A stretch of 64,000 bases of DNA from Desulfovibrio sp. Marseille-P6017 (GTDB taxonomy: Bacteria > Bacillota_A > Clostridia > Peptostreptococcales > Peptostreptococcaceae). Below, piece by piece: positions 23,724-33,889 of the stretch (positions are counted from its first letter, which is position 1; every line of letters begins with the position of its first letter). The stretch lies in NCBI GenBank assembly GCA_900604495.1, contig UWOR01000012.1, positions 1 to 64,000 on the forward strand, given 5' to 3'. A program made the position numbers and the translations under genes. The notes beneath the pieces were generated by a model. That model searched no databases and had not been told where the DNA came from. It worked only from the letters and a program-made list of their open reading frames with translations.

Positions 23724-25503
23724 ACTTAAACATATTTTTAAACTTTTCATAATTTTTATTCTCACATATACTTATTACTTTTGCTATTGAGTCTACTCTT
23801 TTATAAATATTAGAAAATAATTCTTCATAATCTAATATATGATCTTTATCTATGGCTAGCATTATAACTAATCTTACTTCTCCTACTTCCCAGTATATAG
23901 GATTTTTTAAAATGCCTATGCTTATCTTATTTTTAAAAACTTTACCTTTTGAGCTATGTGGCATTGCTAGCATATTGCCTATTTCTGTTGTTGCAATTTT
24001 TTCTCTTTCAAAATAAGAATTTTTCATATCTATATCTATATAATTTTTTTCTAATAGAAAATTAGACATATATTCTATAACCTCTTCCTTTGTAGAGAAA
24101 TCTAAATTTTTATGAAATAGATCTTTATCTAGAAGTTCTTCCACTTTTATATCTTTATATATTTTTTCAGTTTCTATATACTTTTCTATAATTTTAATTT
24201 CTTTTTCTGTTAATAAAGGTGATATTTTTATTAAAGGTGTATTATCTAACTCTATAGGTACAGTTGAAATTACAAAGTCCGTATCTATTACTTTTAAATA
24301 ATCCGTTAAATATGCTGGTATTACCTTAATTATTTCTATTTTTCCAGCAAATAAGTTTTCCAATTTTGATTTTATAAGCATTGATGTACCAATACCAGAA
24401 GTACATACAATAACTGCTTTATAAACTTTTTTCCTATTATAATTATTACTTCTTTCTATAGCTCCTCCTATATGTATTGCTATATTTGCTGTTTCATCTT
24501 CATCTATTATTATATTTAAGTTACCTTCTATAACCTTTTTTGCAATTTTTGCAAGTTCAAAAGCAAAAGCATACTTTAATTTTATTTCATTTGAACTTAT
24601 ATAATAAGAATCATTTATTCCTAGCTCTATCTTTTTATACAAATTACTTATATGACTGTATAAACACTCTTCAAATATTGTATCCTTAGTAATATCTATA
24701 TTGGTAACTATTTTTAGTTCCATACAAAAAGTTCTTATAGAATTTATTATTTTCTCCTTATAAACATCATTGTTTATAATTTCATTTCTTTTTACTTTAT
24801 AATATCTTAAATATTCATTGATAATTAAATCTTCATTTTCTGTGCTCCTACTTAAAAATATTAATATATAATCAACTATATTTTTAAATTCCAAATCAGT
24901 AACTAAAAGTTCTTCACTTTCTAATACATTTAAGACTCTATTTTTTATATCAAACATACTGTTACTTACTTCATCACTTAAAAAGTCACTTAAACCTAAT
25001 TTATTATTTTTATTATTACATAAATTAACTATTTGTTTTGCTACTTGTTCTTCATCACCATCTATACAAATACCTTGTTTATGCTTAGTAATTATTTTTA
25101 AATCATTTTGACTTAATATCCTTTTTACTTCCTTTAAATCATTTTTTACTGTGGAAGAACTAACATACATTAAGTCAGCTAAATCTTCTATTCTAATAAA
25201 ATTTTCTTTTTCTTTACTTATATTTATCAACTTTTTTAAAATAAAGCTTACTCTGTCTATATCATCATACAAATTAGTTTGTACGTCTAACTCTTCAAGG
25301 CTTCCTTCTAGTTTATATCCAATACCTCTTATAGATACTATCTTGCTTTTATGTAAAGCTTTATTTATACTTTTTATATCACTTTGTATAGTTTTTGTAG
25401 AACAACCAATTTCCTCGCTTAAAGCAATGCTACTCATTGGCTCTACAGAATTTCTTAATATTTTGACTATTTTTAATTCTCTATTGTTCATATTTATACT
25501 CAT
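23722..25503 (-). CDS. PRD-containing, BglG/MtlR-type PTS-responsive transcription activator
   Basis: A regulator of about 593 residues. N-terminal helix-turn-helix domains (SSIALSEEIGCSTKTIQSDI; DLADLMYVSSSTVKNDLKEV) bind DNA. Two PRD regions in the middle carry regulatory histidines. An EIIB-like domain follows (VCTSGIGTSMLIKSKL), then a C-terminal EIIA-like domain (GNMLAMPHSSKGK). Phosphorylation by the PTS tunes such proteins. It is immediately upstream of fruK-fruA and in the same direction, so it is the probable activator of that operon. ATG 25503 is preferred over 25515 because GGTGA lies just before it. Confidence 0.88.
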   Translation of the reverse strand: MSINMNNRELKIVKILRNSVEPMSSIALSEEIGCSTKTIQSDIKSINKALHKSKIVSIRGIGYKLEGSLEELDVQTNLYDDIDRVSFILKKLINISKEKENFIRIEDLADLMYVSSSTVKNDLKEVKRILSQNDLKIITKHKQGICIDGDEEQVAKQIVNLCNNKNNKLGLSDFLSDEVSNSMFDIKNRVLNVLESEELLVTDLEFKNIVDYILIFLSRSTENEDLIINEYLRYYKVKRNEIINNDVYKEKIINSIRTFCMELKIVTNIDITKDTIFEECLYSHISNLYKKIELGINDSYYISSNEIKLKYAFAFELAKIAKKVIEGNLNIIIDEDETANIAIHIGGAIERSNNYNRKKVYKAVIVCTSGIGTSMLIKSKLENLFAGKIEIIKVIPAYLTDYLKVIDTDFVISTVPIELDNTPLIKISPLLTEKEIKIIEKYIETEKIYKDIKVEELLDKDLFHKNLDFSTKEEVIEYMSNFLLEKNYIDIDMKNSYFEREKIATTEIGNMLAMPHSSKGKVFKNKISIGILKNPIYWEVGEVRLVIMLAIDKDHILDYEELFSNIYKRVDSIAKVISICENKNYEKFKNMFK

Positions 25504-25568
25504 GAATTCACCCATTTTTATGTAATTTTATTGCTAAATTTATAATATCACTTTATTTTTAATAAAAA

Positions 25569-25612
25569 AAGACATATTAGAAACAATATTATTATTCTCT
25601 CTAACATGTCTT
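25569..25612 (-). terminator. Terminator after the RpiR-type regulator
   Basis: AAGACATATTAGA/TCTAACATGTCTT (25569-25581 and 25600-25612) pair with one mismatch; on the minus strand the stem is followed by seven T. It lies 18 bases beyond the stop at 25630. Confidence 0.8.
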
Positions 25613-25629
25613 ATTTGGGTTATATATTT

Positions 25630-26511
25630 TTATTCATACACCGAATATTCTTTCCATATATTCTCTAAATCATTAAAATACTCTTTTATGTCTTCTTTTT
25701 CTTTCATTCCAACTGATATTACTAGTGCATTAGCAACACTAAGTGCTGGTACTAATGAATCAACAAAAGAAGCCATATTACTCTTTACAAGTAATTTATT
25801 ATCTGAAATAGATGCTACTGGAGCAAACATACTGTCAGTTATTGATATTATATGAGCACCTTTACTTTTAGCATATTTAGCTACTTGATAGGATTTTCTT
25901 GAATATCTTGGGAAGCTTATTGTTATAAGTACATCTTCTTCATTAACTCTAACAACTTGTTCAAAAGCATCCCCCATATCCATTCTTATTATATGAACAT
26001 TATCAAGTATTATATCTAGGTAGAATCCTAAGTATTGAGCTATTGTAAATGAGCTTCTCATACCTAGTATATATATTTTTCTTGCCTTTAGTATTTTATC
26101 TGCTGCACCTTTAAAGGCATTTTCATCTATACCTTCTAAAGTATCTCTTATGTTCTCTATATCACTTTTTAATACTTTATTAAGTATAGTTGTATCATCT
26201 GTATATTCACTATGAGTCATTTCAACTCTTTGAACTGTAGTCAATTTATTTTTTATAAGTTCTTGTAATGCTTCTTGTAATTTTGGGTAACCTGAGTATC
26301 CTAAAGCATTTGCAAATCTAACTACAGTTGATTCACTTACACCTACAGTCTCACCTAATTTACATGCTGTCATAAATGCTACTTTATCATAGTTATTTAA
26401 TATATATTGTGCAATAAGCTTTTGACCTTTACTAAGCCTAGCATATTGAGTTTGTATATTTGAAATAAGACGTTTACCATCTTTCATATCTATTCTTTCA
26501 CTATTGTCCAT
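25630..26511 (-). CDS. RpiR/MurR family regulator with SIS domain
   Basis: A 293-residue regulator. The N-terminal RpiR helix-turn-helix lies at about 15-90 (KLGETVGVSESTVVRFANAL) and the C-terminal SIS sugar-phosphate-binding domain at about 130-260 (KIYILGMRSSFTIAQYLGFY, ITISFPRYSRKS). Such proteins sense phosphosugars (ribose, MurNAc, GlcNAc or fructose derivatives). It is a single-gene unit, next to the fructose set but separated by terminators. The target operon is not visible. Confidence 0.88.
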   Translation of the reverse strand: MDNSERIDMKDGKRLISNIQTQYARLSKGQKLIAQYILNNYDKVAFMTACKLGETVGVSESTVVRFANALGYSGYPKLQEALQELIKNKLTTVQRVEMTHSEYTDDTTILNKVLKSDIENIRDTLEGIDENAFKGAADKILKARKIYILGMRSSFTIAQYLGFYLDIILDNVHIIRMDMGDAFEQVVRVNEEDVLITISFPRYSRKSYQVAKYAKSKGAHIISITDSMFAPVASISDNKLLVKSNMASFVDSLVPALSVANALVISVGMKEKEDIKEYFNDLENIWKEYSVYE

Positions 26512-26642
26512 AAATTTCTCCTTTTAAGCAGTATAAACACTGTTCTTTTAAACCTTTAGAGTTTCTAAAATTATTATATCACTTTTGTATATATTTTTTA
26601 AATAGTGATTCTAAAAAATTTAATTATGCACAATTTAGATTT

Positions 26643-27224
26643 TTAATATTCTTTTTTCTTTTCTATTAATATAAGTTGAGGTGGATTGTTTATTTGATTT
26701 ATAAACTTACTTTCAAGTACATTAAACTCATTTTGATCTAAACCTTGTACATACTCATAAACGCAATTTCTTTCTTCCATACCACCTTCATGACCTGTAT
26801 ATATTGCTAAACTAACTATACCGTGAGGTTTTAGAAGTTTTAAAGATGATTCTATTGCTCTTAGTGTTGTATCTGGTTTAGTTATTACATTATGATCAGC
26901 CCTTGGTAAATACCCTAAGTTAAACAATACACATGATACTTCTTTATCTACATAGTTTTCTAGATTTTCATGACCATCAAGTATTAATTGCACACGATCA
27001 AGTAAGTCAGCTTTTTCTAATCTTTTTTTAGTTGACTTAATAGCTTCTTCTTGTATATCAAAACTATATACAAATCCATTTTGTCCTACTTTTTCTGCTA
27101 GATATTTTGTGTCATATCCATTACCCATAGTAGCATCTATTACTACATCTCCATCACTTATTACATCTTCTATAAATAATTTATTTATTTCTGTAATCTT
27201 AGTTAAAAATTTTGCCTTTATCAT
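26643..27224 (-). CDS. mnmM: MnmM/YtqB-like tRNA methyltransferase
   Basis: A 193-residue class I AdoMet-dependent methyltransferase. It has motif I VIDATMGNGYDTKYLA, acidic loop FDIQEEAI, and the family motif FNLGYLPRADH. This small family (YtqB type) methylates nm5U34 to mnm5U34 in tRNA in Gram-positive bacteria. It lies 11 bases after the rluB-like gene in the same direction, making an RNA-modification pair. Full length for the family. Confidence 0.82.
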   Translation of the reverse strand: MIKAKFLTKITEINKLFIEDVISDGDVVIDATMGNGYDTKYLAEKVGQNGFVYSFDIQEEAIKSTKKRLEKADLLDRVQLILDGHENLENYVDKEVSCVLFNLGYLPRADHNVITKPDTTLRAIESSLKLLKPHGIVSLAIYTGHEGGMEERNCVYEYVQGLDQNEFNVLESKFINQINNPPQLILIEKKKEY

Positions 27225-27235
27225 TTACTACACCT

Positions 27236-27952
27236 CTATTTTATACCTTTTAAGTACTCCACTTCTTCTTTAGTTAAATGTCTATACTCTCCAACCTTAA
27301 TTCCTCTAAGCTTTATGTCTCCCATAGCAACTCTTCTAAGTCTAAGTACGGGATGATTTATTGCCCTACACATTTTTCTAACTTGTCTATTTCTACCTTC
27401 ATGTATTTTTATTTCACATTTACAGTAATTCTTTTCTTCATTTTTATCTACTATTCTTATTTTTGCTGGAGCGGTTTTATAATCTTCTATTTCTAATCCT
27501 TCTCTAAAGTTTTTAAGTTCTTCATATGTAGGTTCTCCTTTTATTAAAGCTACATATGTTTTATCTACCTCATGCTTTGGATGTGTTAATTTATATGTTA
27601 AATCTCCATCATTCGTAAGTATTAAAAGCCCACTTGTTTCATAATCAAGTCTACCAATTGGATAAACTCTTTCTTTTATATCGCTTACTAAATCTAATAC
27701 ACTTGGCCTATCAAATTGATCCTTTACAGTTGTAATATATCCTTCTGGTTTATTTAATACTATGTATACTAAATTTTCACTTAATGATATTACCTTTCCA
27801 TCAACTTCAACTATATCTTTAGCTTCCTCTATATTAAAAGATAATTCAGTAACTAATTCTCCATTAACTTTTACTCTTCTATCTAATATTATTTCTTCTG
27901 CTTTTCTTCTTGATGCTATCCCACAAGAAGCTATATATTTATTAATTCTCAT
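27236..27952 (-). CDS. rluB: RluB/RsuA-family pseudouridine synthase
   Basis: A 238-residue enzyme. The N-terminal S4 RNA-binding domain (MRINKYIASCGIASRRKAEE) and the catalytic domain contain the active aspartate in GRLDYETSGLLILTNDGDL and the motif EGRNRQVRKMCRAI. It converts uridine to pseudouridine in 23S rRNA (RluB) or possibly 16S rRNA (RsuA). The closer likeness to RluB is by length and the KPEGYITT segment. First gene of the RluB-MnmM pair. Confidence 0.9.
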   Translation of the reverse strand: MRINKYIASCGIASRRKAEEIILDRRVKVNGELVTELSFNIEEAKDIVEVDGKVISLSENLVYIVLNKPEGYITTVKDQFDRPSVLDLVSDIKERVYPIGRLDYETSGLLILTNDGDLTYKLTHPKHEVDKTYVALIKGEPTYEELKNFREGLEIEDYKTAPAKIRIVDKNEEKNYCKCEIKIHEGRNRQVRKMCRAINHPVLRLRRVAMGDIKLRGIKVGEYRHLTKEEVEYLKGIK

Positions 27953-28143
27953 ATGTTCACCTTTTCTTGTAAATTTTATTAAATACTATTTTTATTTCCT
28001 TATTATAATATAATACATACAATGTAAAATCAAAGTTTTTATTACAAATTTCTTAATATTAAATATTTAATTATAATATACCTTTAACTTCTATTAATTA
28101 TAGTATATACTTATTTTAAAATATTTAACAAGTAGGAGGTCAC

Positions 28144-29238
28144 ATGGTTTCAAAACAAGATATAAAGCATTACATATTCTTGGCTTTTATAACTATATTG
28201 CTTTATAAATTTATCAATAATCCTATGCAGGTTATATCTGGAATAGGCGGAATTGCAAGCTTTTTCAGTCCATTCTTAATAGGGATATTAATTGCATTAT
28301 TAATTAATCCATTGGTAATGTTTTTTGAAAAGAGGTTTAATCTTCATAGACTATTGAACATACTTATATCTTATATATTAGTATTTATACTTATTTTCTT
28401 AGGATTTAAGCTACTTATTCCTTCAATAGTTGATACTTTAAATACATTAATAAAAGAGATTCCAACGTATGTTGATATGTTCAATGAAATTTTAGGAAAG
28501 TATATGACTAAAGCTGAGTTTTTCAATACAATAGCCCCTCATATACAAGATAACTTAAATAGTATATTAACTAATGTAGTAAATATTCTTACTGCATTTT
28601 CTTCAAACCTTTTAATTCATATATCAAGTATTACATCTTTATTGTTTGATATAATAATGGGATTAATACTTTCTATATATATGATATTTGATAAAGAGAA
28701 AATAGGTTTAGGTTGTAAAAAGATTCTTTATGCTTCAGTTAATAAGATTAAAGCTGATGAAACTGTTTCATTTTTTAAAATGTCTCATGAGATATTTTAT
28801 AACTATATGATAGGTAAAATTATTGACTCACTTATTGTTGGTTTAATTGCATTTGTTGTATTCCAATTTGTTATAAAGATAGAGAATTCACTATTCTTAT
28901 CATTTATAGTTTTTGTAACAAATATAATACCTTACTTTGGTCCATTTATAGGTGCAGTTCCACCTATACTTATGACATTAGTATATAGTCCTGTAAAGGC
29001 ACTTTGGGTTGCTATATTTATACTAATTCTACAACAAGTAGATGGAAACTTTATAGGACCTAAGGTAATGGGAGATCAAGTAGGACTCAGTCCACTTTGG
29101 ATAATTTCTGCAGTATTGATAGGTTCAAGTCTATTCGGATTAATAGGCGTTTTCTTATCTGTTCCTGTTGCAGCTATTATAAAATCTTCTATTGATAAAT
29201 ATGTAGAAAAAAGATTATATATAAATGATTCAAAATAA
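28144..29238 (+). CDS. AI-2E family transporter
   Basis: A 364-residue membrane protein with about eight helices, of the AI-2E/PerM (YhhQ/TqsA) family. Diagnostic segments are SFFSPFLIGILIALLINPL at the N-terminus, the IPYFGPFIGAVPP motif, and QVDGNFIGPKVMGDQVGLSP. Members export autoinducer-2 or act as Na+/H+ antiporters; the substrate here is unknown. It is a single gene with an AGGAGG start and its own terminator. Confidence 0.9.
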   Translation: MVSKQDIKHYIFLAFITILLYKFINNPMQVISGIGGIASFFSPFLIGILIALLINPLVMFFEKRFNLHRLLNILISYILVFILIFLGFKLLIPSIVDTLNTLIKEIPTYVDMFNEILGKYMTKAEFFNTIAPHIQDNLNSILTNVVNILTAFSSNLLIHISSITSLLFDIIMGLILSIYMIFDKEKIGLGCKKILYASVNKIKADETVSFFKMSHEIFYNYMIGKIIDSLIVGLIAFVVFQFVIKIENSLFLSFIVFVTNIIPYFGPFIGAVPPILMTLVYSPVKALWVAIFILILQQVDGNFIGPKVMGDQVGLSPLWIISAVLIGSSLFGLIGVFLSVPVAAIIKSSIDKYVEKRLYINDSK

Positions 29239-29252
29239 AATATATTAAATAA

Positions 29253-29282
29253 AAAAGTTGTCCAAATTTATGGACAACTTTT
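29253..29282 (+). terminator. Terminator after the AI-2E transporter
   Basis: AAAAGTTGTCCA/TGGACAACTTTT (29253-29264 and 29271-29282), a perfect 12-bp stem with T and A flanks, also usable by the convergent lipoprotein gene. Confidence 0.88.
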
Positions 29283-29934
29283 ATTGTATTATAGGCTCCT
29301 GAGTAATGTTATTTGGAGTATTTGTCGTTATATTATTATTTTGAAGTGGTTGATTTGATCCATTAGAAGGTATTTGATTTGTTGGATTTTGAATATTAGG
29401 AGTTTGTTGCTCTCCTTCATTACTATTTTCTTGGTTACTACCTTCTTCTATTATTTCCTCATCTTCTTTTTTAGACTCTTCCTCATATTTTTTCAATTCC
29501 CAACTAGCTTTGCTTGCTCCTTTACTTGCAGCCAACTTAGCATCTTTTTTTCTTTTAGCTTCAGCTTCTTGTTGTTCTTCATATAATTTTTTCATTTCAC
29601 TTAATTCACTTGATGCTGTACTTTTTATTTTACTAGATCCGTTTTTGATGTTAGTTATAGCCTCAAGTTCTTCTATAGCTTTTTTATAATTTCCTTGTCC
29701 TTTATACTCTTCTACACTTAACATTTTCATTGCTTGCATATACATTGCTCTTGCATATTCATCAGCATTATCTTCTTCTAACGCACTTGAAAGTAATTTC
29801 ATTGCTTCACCATATTTTTGTGATTCTAAAGCTACTTTTCCATCTTCAACAAATGTACTTTCAGATTCACCTTTAGTACATCCTACCATAAGTATTGATA
29901 ATAAAGCTACGATTAAAACTATTTTTATCTTCAT
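29281..29934 (-). CDS. Lipoprotein with TPR-like region and N/Q-rich tail
   Basis: A 217-residue secreted lipoprotein. The signal peptide ends in the lipobox ILMVGC (Cys19), then a helical repeat region (about 25-105) with TPR-like spacing (ALEEDNADEYARAMYMQAM). A charged K/E coiled-coil segment follows (about 105-160), and then an N/P/Q-rich low-complexity tail that could extend into the wall. No enzymatic domain. Single-gene unit; probably a cell-envelope scaffold (inference). Confidence 0.75.
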   Translation of the reverse strand: MKIKIVLIVALLSILMVGCTKGESESTFVEDGKVALESQKYGEAMKLLSSALEEDNADEYARAMYMQAMKMLSVEEYKGQGNYKKAIEELEAITNIKNGSSKIKSTASSELSEMKKLYEEQQEAEAKRKKDAKLAASKGASKASWELKKYEEESKKEDEEIIEEGSNQENSNEGEQQTPNIQNPTNQIPSNGSNQPLQNNNITTNTPNNITQEPIIQ

Positions 29935-30128
29935 TTGTTACCTCCTTATTACCTTAACTTAATTTTACCATAATTCAACATATTTTGTCATATTTTAGGT
30001 TAATATTATTTAAAATCGCATTTTCCGTCCTAATTTATACTTATACTCTCAAAGAATTATATTTAATCTTATTCTTATATTCTTACAAATTACTAAGCTT
30101 ATTATTTGAGAATTTTTAACTTTAATAT

Positions 30129-30174
30129 AAAAAAAAACCTTGAAAGAATAATTTGCTTTCAAGGTTTTTTTTTA
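30129..30174 (-). terminator. Terminator of the lysC-lysA operon
   Basis: AAAAAACCTTGAAAG paired with CTTTCAAGGTTTTTT (30132-30146 and 30156-30170), with long A and T tracts on both sides, overlaps the lysA stop codon. Strong in either orientation. Confidence 0.9.
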
Positions 30175-31466
30175 TATTAACTCCAAGTTTATTACCTCTT
30201 CATAATTTTGTCTTTTGCATATAAGCCTATGATTTCCATTAGATACCATTACTACTGCTGGTTTAGGTATTTTATTATAATTAGATGCCATTGAGTAACC
30301 ATAAGCTCCAGTTGAAGTCGTTATTAATATATCTCCACTTTCTATATCCATTACATTAGCATGAGTTATCAATATATCTCCACTTTCACAGCACTTTCCA
30401 GCTACAGTCACTTTATTTACTTTTTCATATTTCATTTTATTTACAACACTACATTCATATCCCGCTTTATATAATGAAGGTCTAATATTATCAGTCATAC
30501 CTCCATCTACACTAACATATGTCCTTACATCTTTTATATCTTTAATAGATCCTATTGTATACAGTGTACTGCCTGCATTTGCACTTATTGATCTTCCCGG
30601 CTCTATAATGAGCTTTGGTGCTTTTATTCCAATTTTTTACATTTTTGCTCTGCCCTTTTTATTATAGCTTCACAAAAATCTTGTATACTTTTAGGATTAT
30701 CCTCTTTGATATAATATACTCCTATACCTCCTCCTAAGTCTATTTCTTTTAAATCTATGTTATACTTTATTTTTATTTCTTTAACTAAATCCATCATTAT
30801 ATCAACTTCGTCCATGTATGGCTCTATATCAAAAATCTGTGAACCTATATGTGCATGTAAACCAACTAACTTTATATTTTTATACTTATATAGTTTTTCT
30901 ATAGCTTCATATAAGTCTCCATTTATTAATACAAATCCAAATTTAGAATCTATTTGACCTGTTTTTATATAATCATGAGTATGAGCTTCTATTCCAGGAG
31001 TTATTCTAAAGTATATCTCTTGTACTTTATTTCTCTTTTTGCAAATATCTTCAATTATATCAAGTTCATAAAAGTTATCTACAACAAATCTACCTACTCC
31101 TAATTCTATGCCCATATTAATTTCATCTATAGTTTTGTTATTTCCATGAAATAATACATTTTCCATTGGAAAACCTGCTTTATGAGCAGTATATAATTCT
31201 CCTCCTGAAACTACATCTAGGGATAAGTTTTCTTCTTTTATGATTTTACACATATATAAAGTTAAAAATGCCTTACCTGCATAAGCAACTTTATTTTTAT
31301 TTTCCTCTACTTTAAAATACTTATTATATTTTCTGCAATTCTCTCTAATTAAACCTTCATCAAATACATAAAGTGGTGTAGAGTACTTATTAACTAATTC
31401 TGTACAACTAACGCCTCCAATATATAGCGTGTTATTTCTAATAGACATATTTCCATGTAGTTTCAT
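30172..31466 (-). pseudogene. lysA: Diaminopimelate decarboxylase, frameshifted
   Basis: Two overlapping reading frames make up one LysA, a PLP enzyme that decarboxylates meso-diaminopimelate to lysine. The N-terminal barrel (YAGKAFLTLYMCKI with the PLP lysine; HAHIGSQIFD; LGGGIGVYY) is in the first frame. The C-terminal part (SVDGGMTDNIRPSLY; GKCCESGDIL) is in another. The break lies in the T-run at 30633-30638 (AAAAAA on the coding strand). One added base joins KRAEQKCKK to GIKAPKLIIEPGRS. As written it gives a 280-residue product without the C-terminal domain needed for the active-site dimer. A sequencing error cannot be excluded. Confidence 0.85.
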
Positions 31467-31482
31467 AATAGCCTCCTAAATT

Positions 31483-32680
31483 TTATACATTAAATTCTCT
31501 TGCCACTTCATTTATTGCAACATCTTTATCAAAAGAGTTTATAGCACAAGTTATTCTTATTTCTGATGTAGTTATAAGCTTAACATTAATATTATTTTCC
31601 TTGAATATTTTAAATACTTTTGATATAACACCTGCTGTGTTTTTCATTCCAGACCCTACTAATGAAAACTTTGTTATATGATCATCAATAACAATATTTT
31701 TGCTATCTGAATATTTTTTAGCTATCTCTTTACATTCATCTAGATCTTCTTTAGGTATAGTAAAAGATACATTTATAATTTCATTTATTGGTGCTGTTTG
31801 ACTGATCATATCTATACTTATTTTTTTACTTGCAATATCTTCAAATAAACTAAAAACCTTATCTAAATTAAAATCTTTTATAGTTATAGCAACATCATCA
31901 TCGCTAGTTGCAAGTCCTGTTATGACTTTTTCCTCTAATCTCATTTTATTTTCTCCCTTTATATATGTTCCATTTCGCTCTCCACATGAAAGACCTACAT
32001 ATATTTCTGTATTATATTTTTGTGCTAGTTCTATACTTCTTGAGTGCATTACTTGTGCACCTAAACTAGCTAATTCTAGCATTTCTTCGTATTCTATTTC
32101 TTTAAGTTTTTTAGCCTTACTATACTTTCTAGGGTCGGTAAAGTAAATTCCATCTACATCTGTATAAATTTCACATTTAGCATTTAGTTTAACTGCTAAA
32201 GCTACCGCTGATGTATCAGAACCTCCTCTTCCTAAAGTTGTAATATCACCCTCATCATTTAATCCCTGAAATCCTGTCACTATTACTACCTTTCCATGAT
32301 CTAAACTTTCTTCTATCTTAGATACATTTATATCATCTATTTGAGATTTTCCATGATCTCCACTAGTATGTATATTAAGTTGATACGCATTATAACTTAT
32401 TGATTGGCATCCTAATGATGATAGGCACATAGCAAGTAATTACGCTGATATAATTTCACCTGTTGACATAAGTGCATCTAATTCTCTTTTATTAGGATTT
32501 TTACTTATATTTTTTTGCAAGTTTTATATAATTATCAGTAGTACCTCCCATGGCTGAAACTACTACAACTATTTTTTCATTAGTTTTTTTTCTATCAATT
32601 ATATTTTCTGCTATTCTTTTAATTTTCTCTGTAGTTTCTACAGAGCTCCCACCATACTTTTGAACTATAATACTACTCAT
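31483..32680 (-). pseudogene. lysC: Aspartate kinase, frameshift plus nonsense codon
   Basis: The N-terminus (ATG 32680, GGAGGGGG box) reads SIIVQKYGGSSVET and VVVVSAMGGTTDNY, the aspartokinase signature. The rest, in another frame, has GRGGSDTSAVALAVKL and two C-terminal ACT domains, the lysine-sensing part. Two lesions are visible: an extra or missing base in the A-run complementary to 32510-32516 shifts the frame, and an in-frame TAA lies at 32440-32442 (after STGEIISA). The second is not a homopolymer change, which argues for true decay. It was the first enzyme of lysine synthesis, placed directly under a lysine riboswitch. Confidence 0.88.
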
Positions 32681-32705
32681 ATCCCCCTCCTAGAAAGTTG
32701 TAAAA

Positions 32706-32741
32706 TAAAAAACACCCAAAGGTATACTTTGGGTGTTTTTT
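32706..32741 (-). terminator. Riboswitch expression-platform terminator
   Basis: AACACCCAAAG/CTTTGGGTGTT (32711-32721 and 32727-32737), a perfect 11-bp GC-containing stem with T-runs, lies between the lysine aptamer and the lysC ribosome binding site. It is the off-switch formed when lysine is bound. Confidence 0.88.
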
Positions 32742-32756
32742 TTATACACAAAGTAA

Positions 32757-32922
32757 CCTTGTAGCTCACCACTTATTACTAAGTGACAGTATTATACATA
32801 TTATGTATAGTACCAGAAAAATTATTTGCCAATAATTTTTCTTCGGCTGCACTTCCTTTCATTTATAATCAACACTTGCCAGCTTCTATAAACTACTATT
32901 AATTACAGCACCTCTACCCTAG
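32757..32922 (-). promoter_or_regulatory. Lysine riboswitch (L box)
   Basis: On the minus strand the conserved lysine aptamer elements occur in order: GAGGTGC near the 5' end, AGTAG, GAAAGGAAGTGC followed by GCCGAAG, a stem closing with CTGG, ACTGTCA, and GGTGAGCTAC near the 3' end. A terminator follows at 32706-32741 and then lysC. The core signature bases are intact although both genes it controls carry lesions. The remaining sequence to 33075 has no gene that I can see. Confidence 0.92.
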
Positions 32923-33075
32923 GTAAATTTCATATATTAAGTTTTATTTTATAATTAATTTTTATCACACTATTCTTAATTTTACAACTATTTTATTTTT
33001 TTATTTATGTAAAATTTTATTAATCTATATCTTTTTATGTTGATGATTAAATAGACCTATATATAAAAAATAGGC

Positions 33076-33681
33076 CTATATATACTTAAATAGTTTATTT
33101 AAGCTTAAATCAACAACACAAACATCAGAATCAAAATCAAAGTCTCCTAAATTTCTCATTTCTGATGTTATTATTAAAACTCTTGGTACTTCAAAAAAAG
33201 GAATCGTCGAGTTTTTAATTTTATTCTCTAGGTTATAGTATTTAGACTTGTCAATTTTTTGATCTAAATCTATATCTACTAAAAGTTGATTTAGTTCATT
33301 ATAGTGGTCTGTATATTCTATAAATATATCAAATTTTTTGTTATCTATTCTAACATTTCTATAAAATCTTTTTACCTCATATCCACCTAAATTAAATCTA
33401 ATTGCTAATTCAGAACCTATTACTGTTTTAGCTAATTCCTTGCCCTTATACTGTTTACTCCCATTTAAATAATATACATACGAATTATCTCTATATCCAC
33501 TATAGTTTATATTGCAAGGATATTTTTTAAGTGTATATTCATTACACATTTTTCTTAAAGTTTTCTTAAATGGTTTTCTTCCACGTCTTTTTTTACTTGA
33601 AAAAACTTTACCAACCTGAGTTTCTGTCATACATCTAACCCTACTAATTAAAAGCAGTATATCTTTTTCTAACCCCATCAT
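33076..33681 (-). CDS. Replication-relaxation-like winged-helix protein
   Basis: A 201-residue protein. The N-terminal about 75 residues look like a winged helix-turn-helix (TETQVGKVFSSKKRRGRKPF). The C-terminal half has a KKFDIFIEY, then LLVDIDLDQKIDK, then KYYNLENKI layout like the nuclease-fold part of plasmid/ICE replication-relaxation proteins. That family is typical of mobile elements, but no other mobility gene is adjacent here. The reading frame is intact. The assignment is by pattern only. Confidence 0.5.
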   Translation of the reverse strand: MMGLEKDILLLISRVRCMTETQVGKVFSSKKRRGRKPFKKTLRKMCNEYTLKKYPCNINYSGYRDNSYVYYLNGSKQYKGKELAKTVIGSELAIRFNLGGYEVKRFYRNVRIDNKKFDIFIEYTDHYNELNQLLVDIDLDQKIDKSKYYNLENKIKNSTIPFFEVPRVLIITSEMRNLGDFDFDSDVCVVDLSLNKLFKYI

Positions 33682-33803
33682 AATGCATATCTCCTCGAGT
33701 CATTAATTTACCAAGTTGTAATAATATTATATTAATTGTCCCTATAAAAATTGATTGTTTTTCTATATTTTTCTAAAAATAATAATTCACATTTTATGAA
33801 TAA

Positions 33804-33853
33804 CAAAAAAGAACATATCTTAGTATATAAAATACTAAGATATGTTCTTTTTA
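33804..33853. terminator. Strong bidirectional-type terminator
   Basis: A near-perfect stem of more than 20 bp (33804-33826 and 33832-33853) built on GAACATATCTTAGTAT and its complement, with A and T tracts at the ends. It lies downstream of the large membrane protein gene. Confidence 0.85.
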
Positions 33854-33889
33854 TTTTTAATTAAAAACTTAATAACTATTTATATATTT

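Noticed and set aside
33804..33853. Mobile-element terminal inverted repeat
   Set aside because: No transposase or target duplication nearby; the A and T tails and position after a gene fit a terminator.
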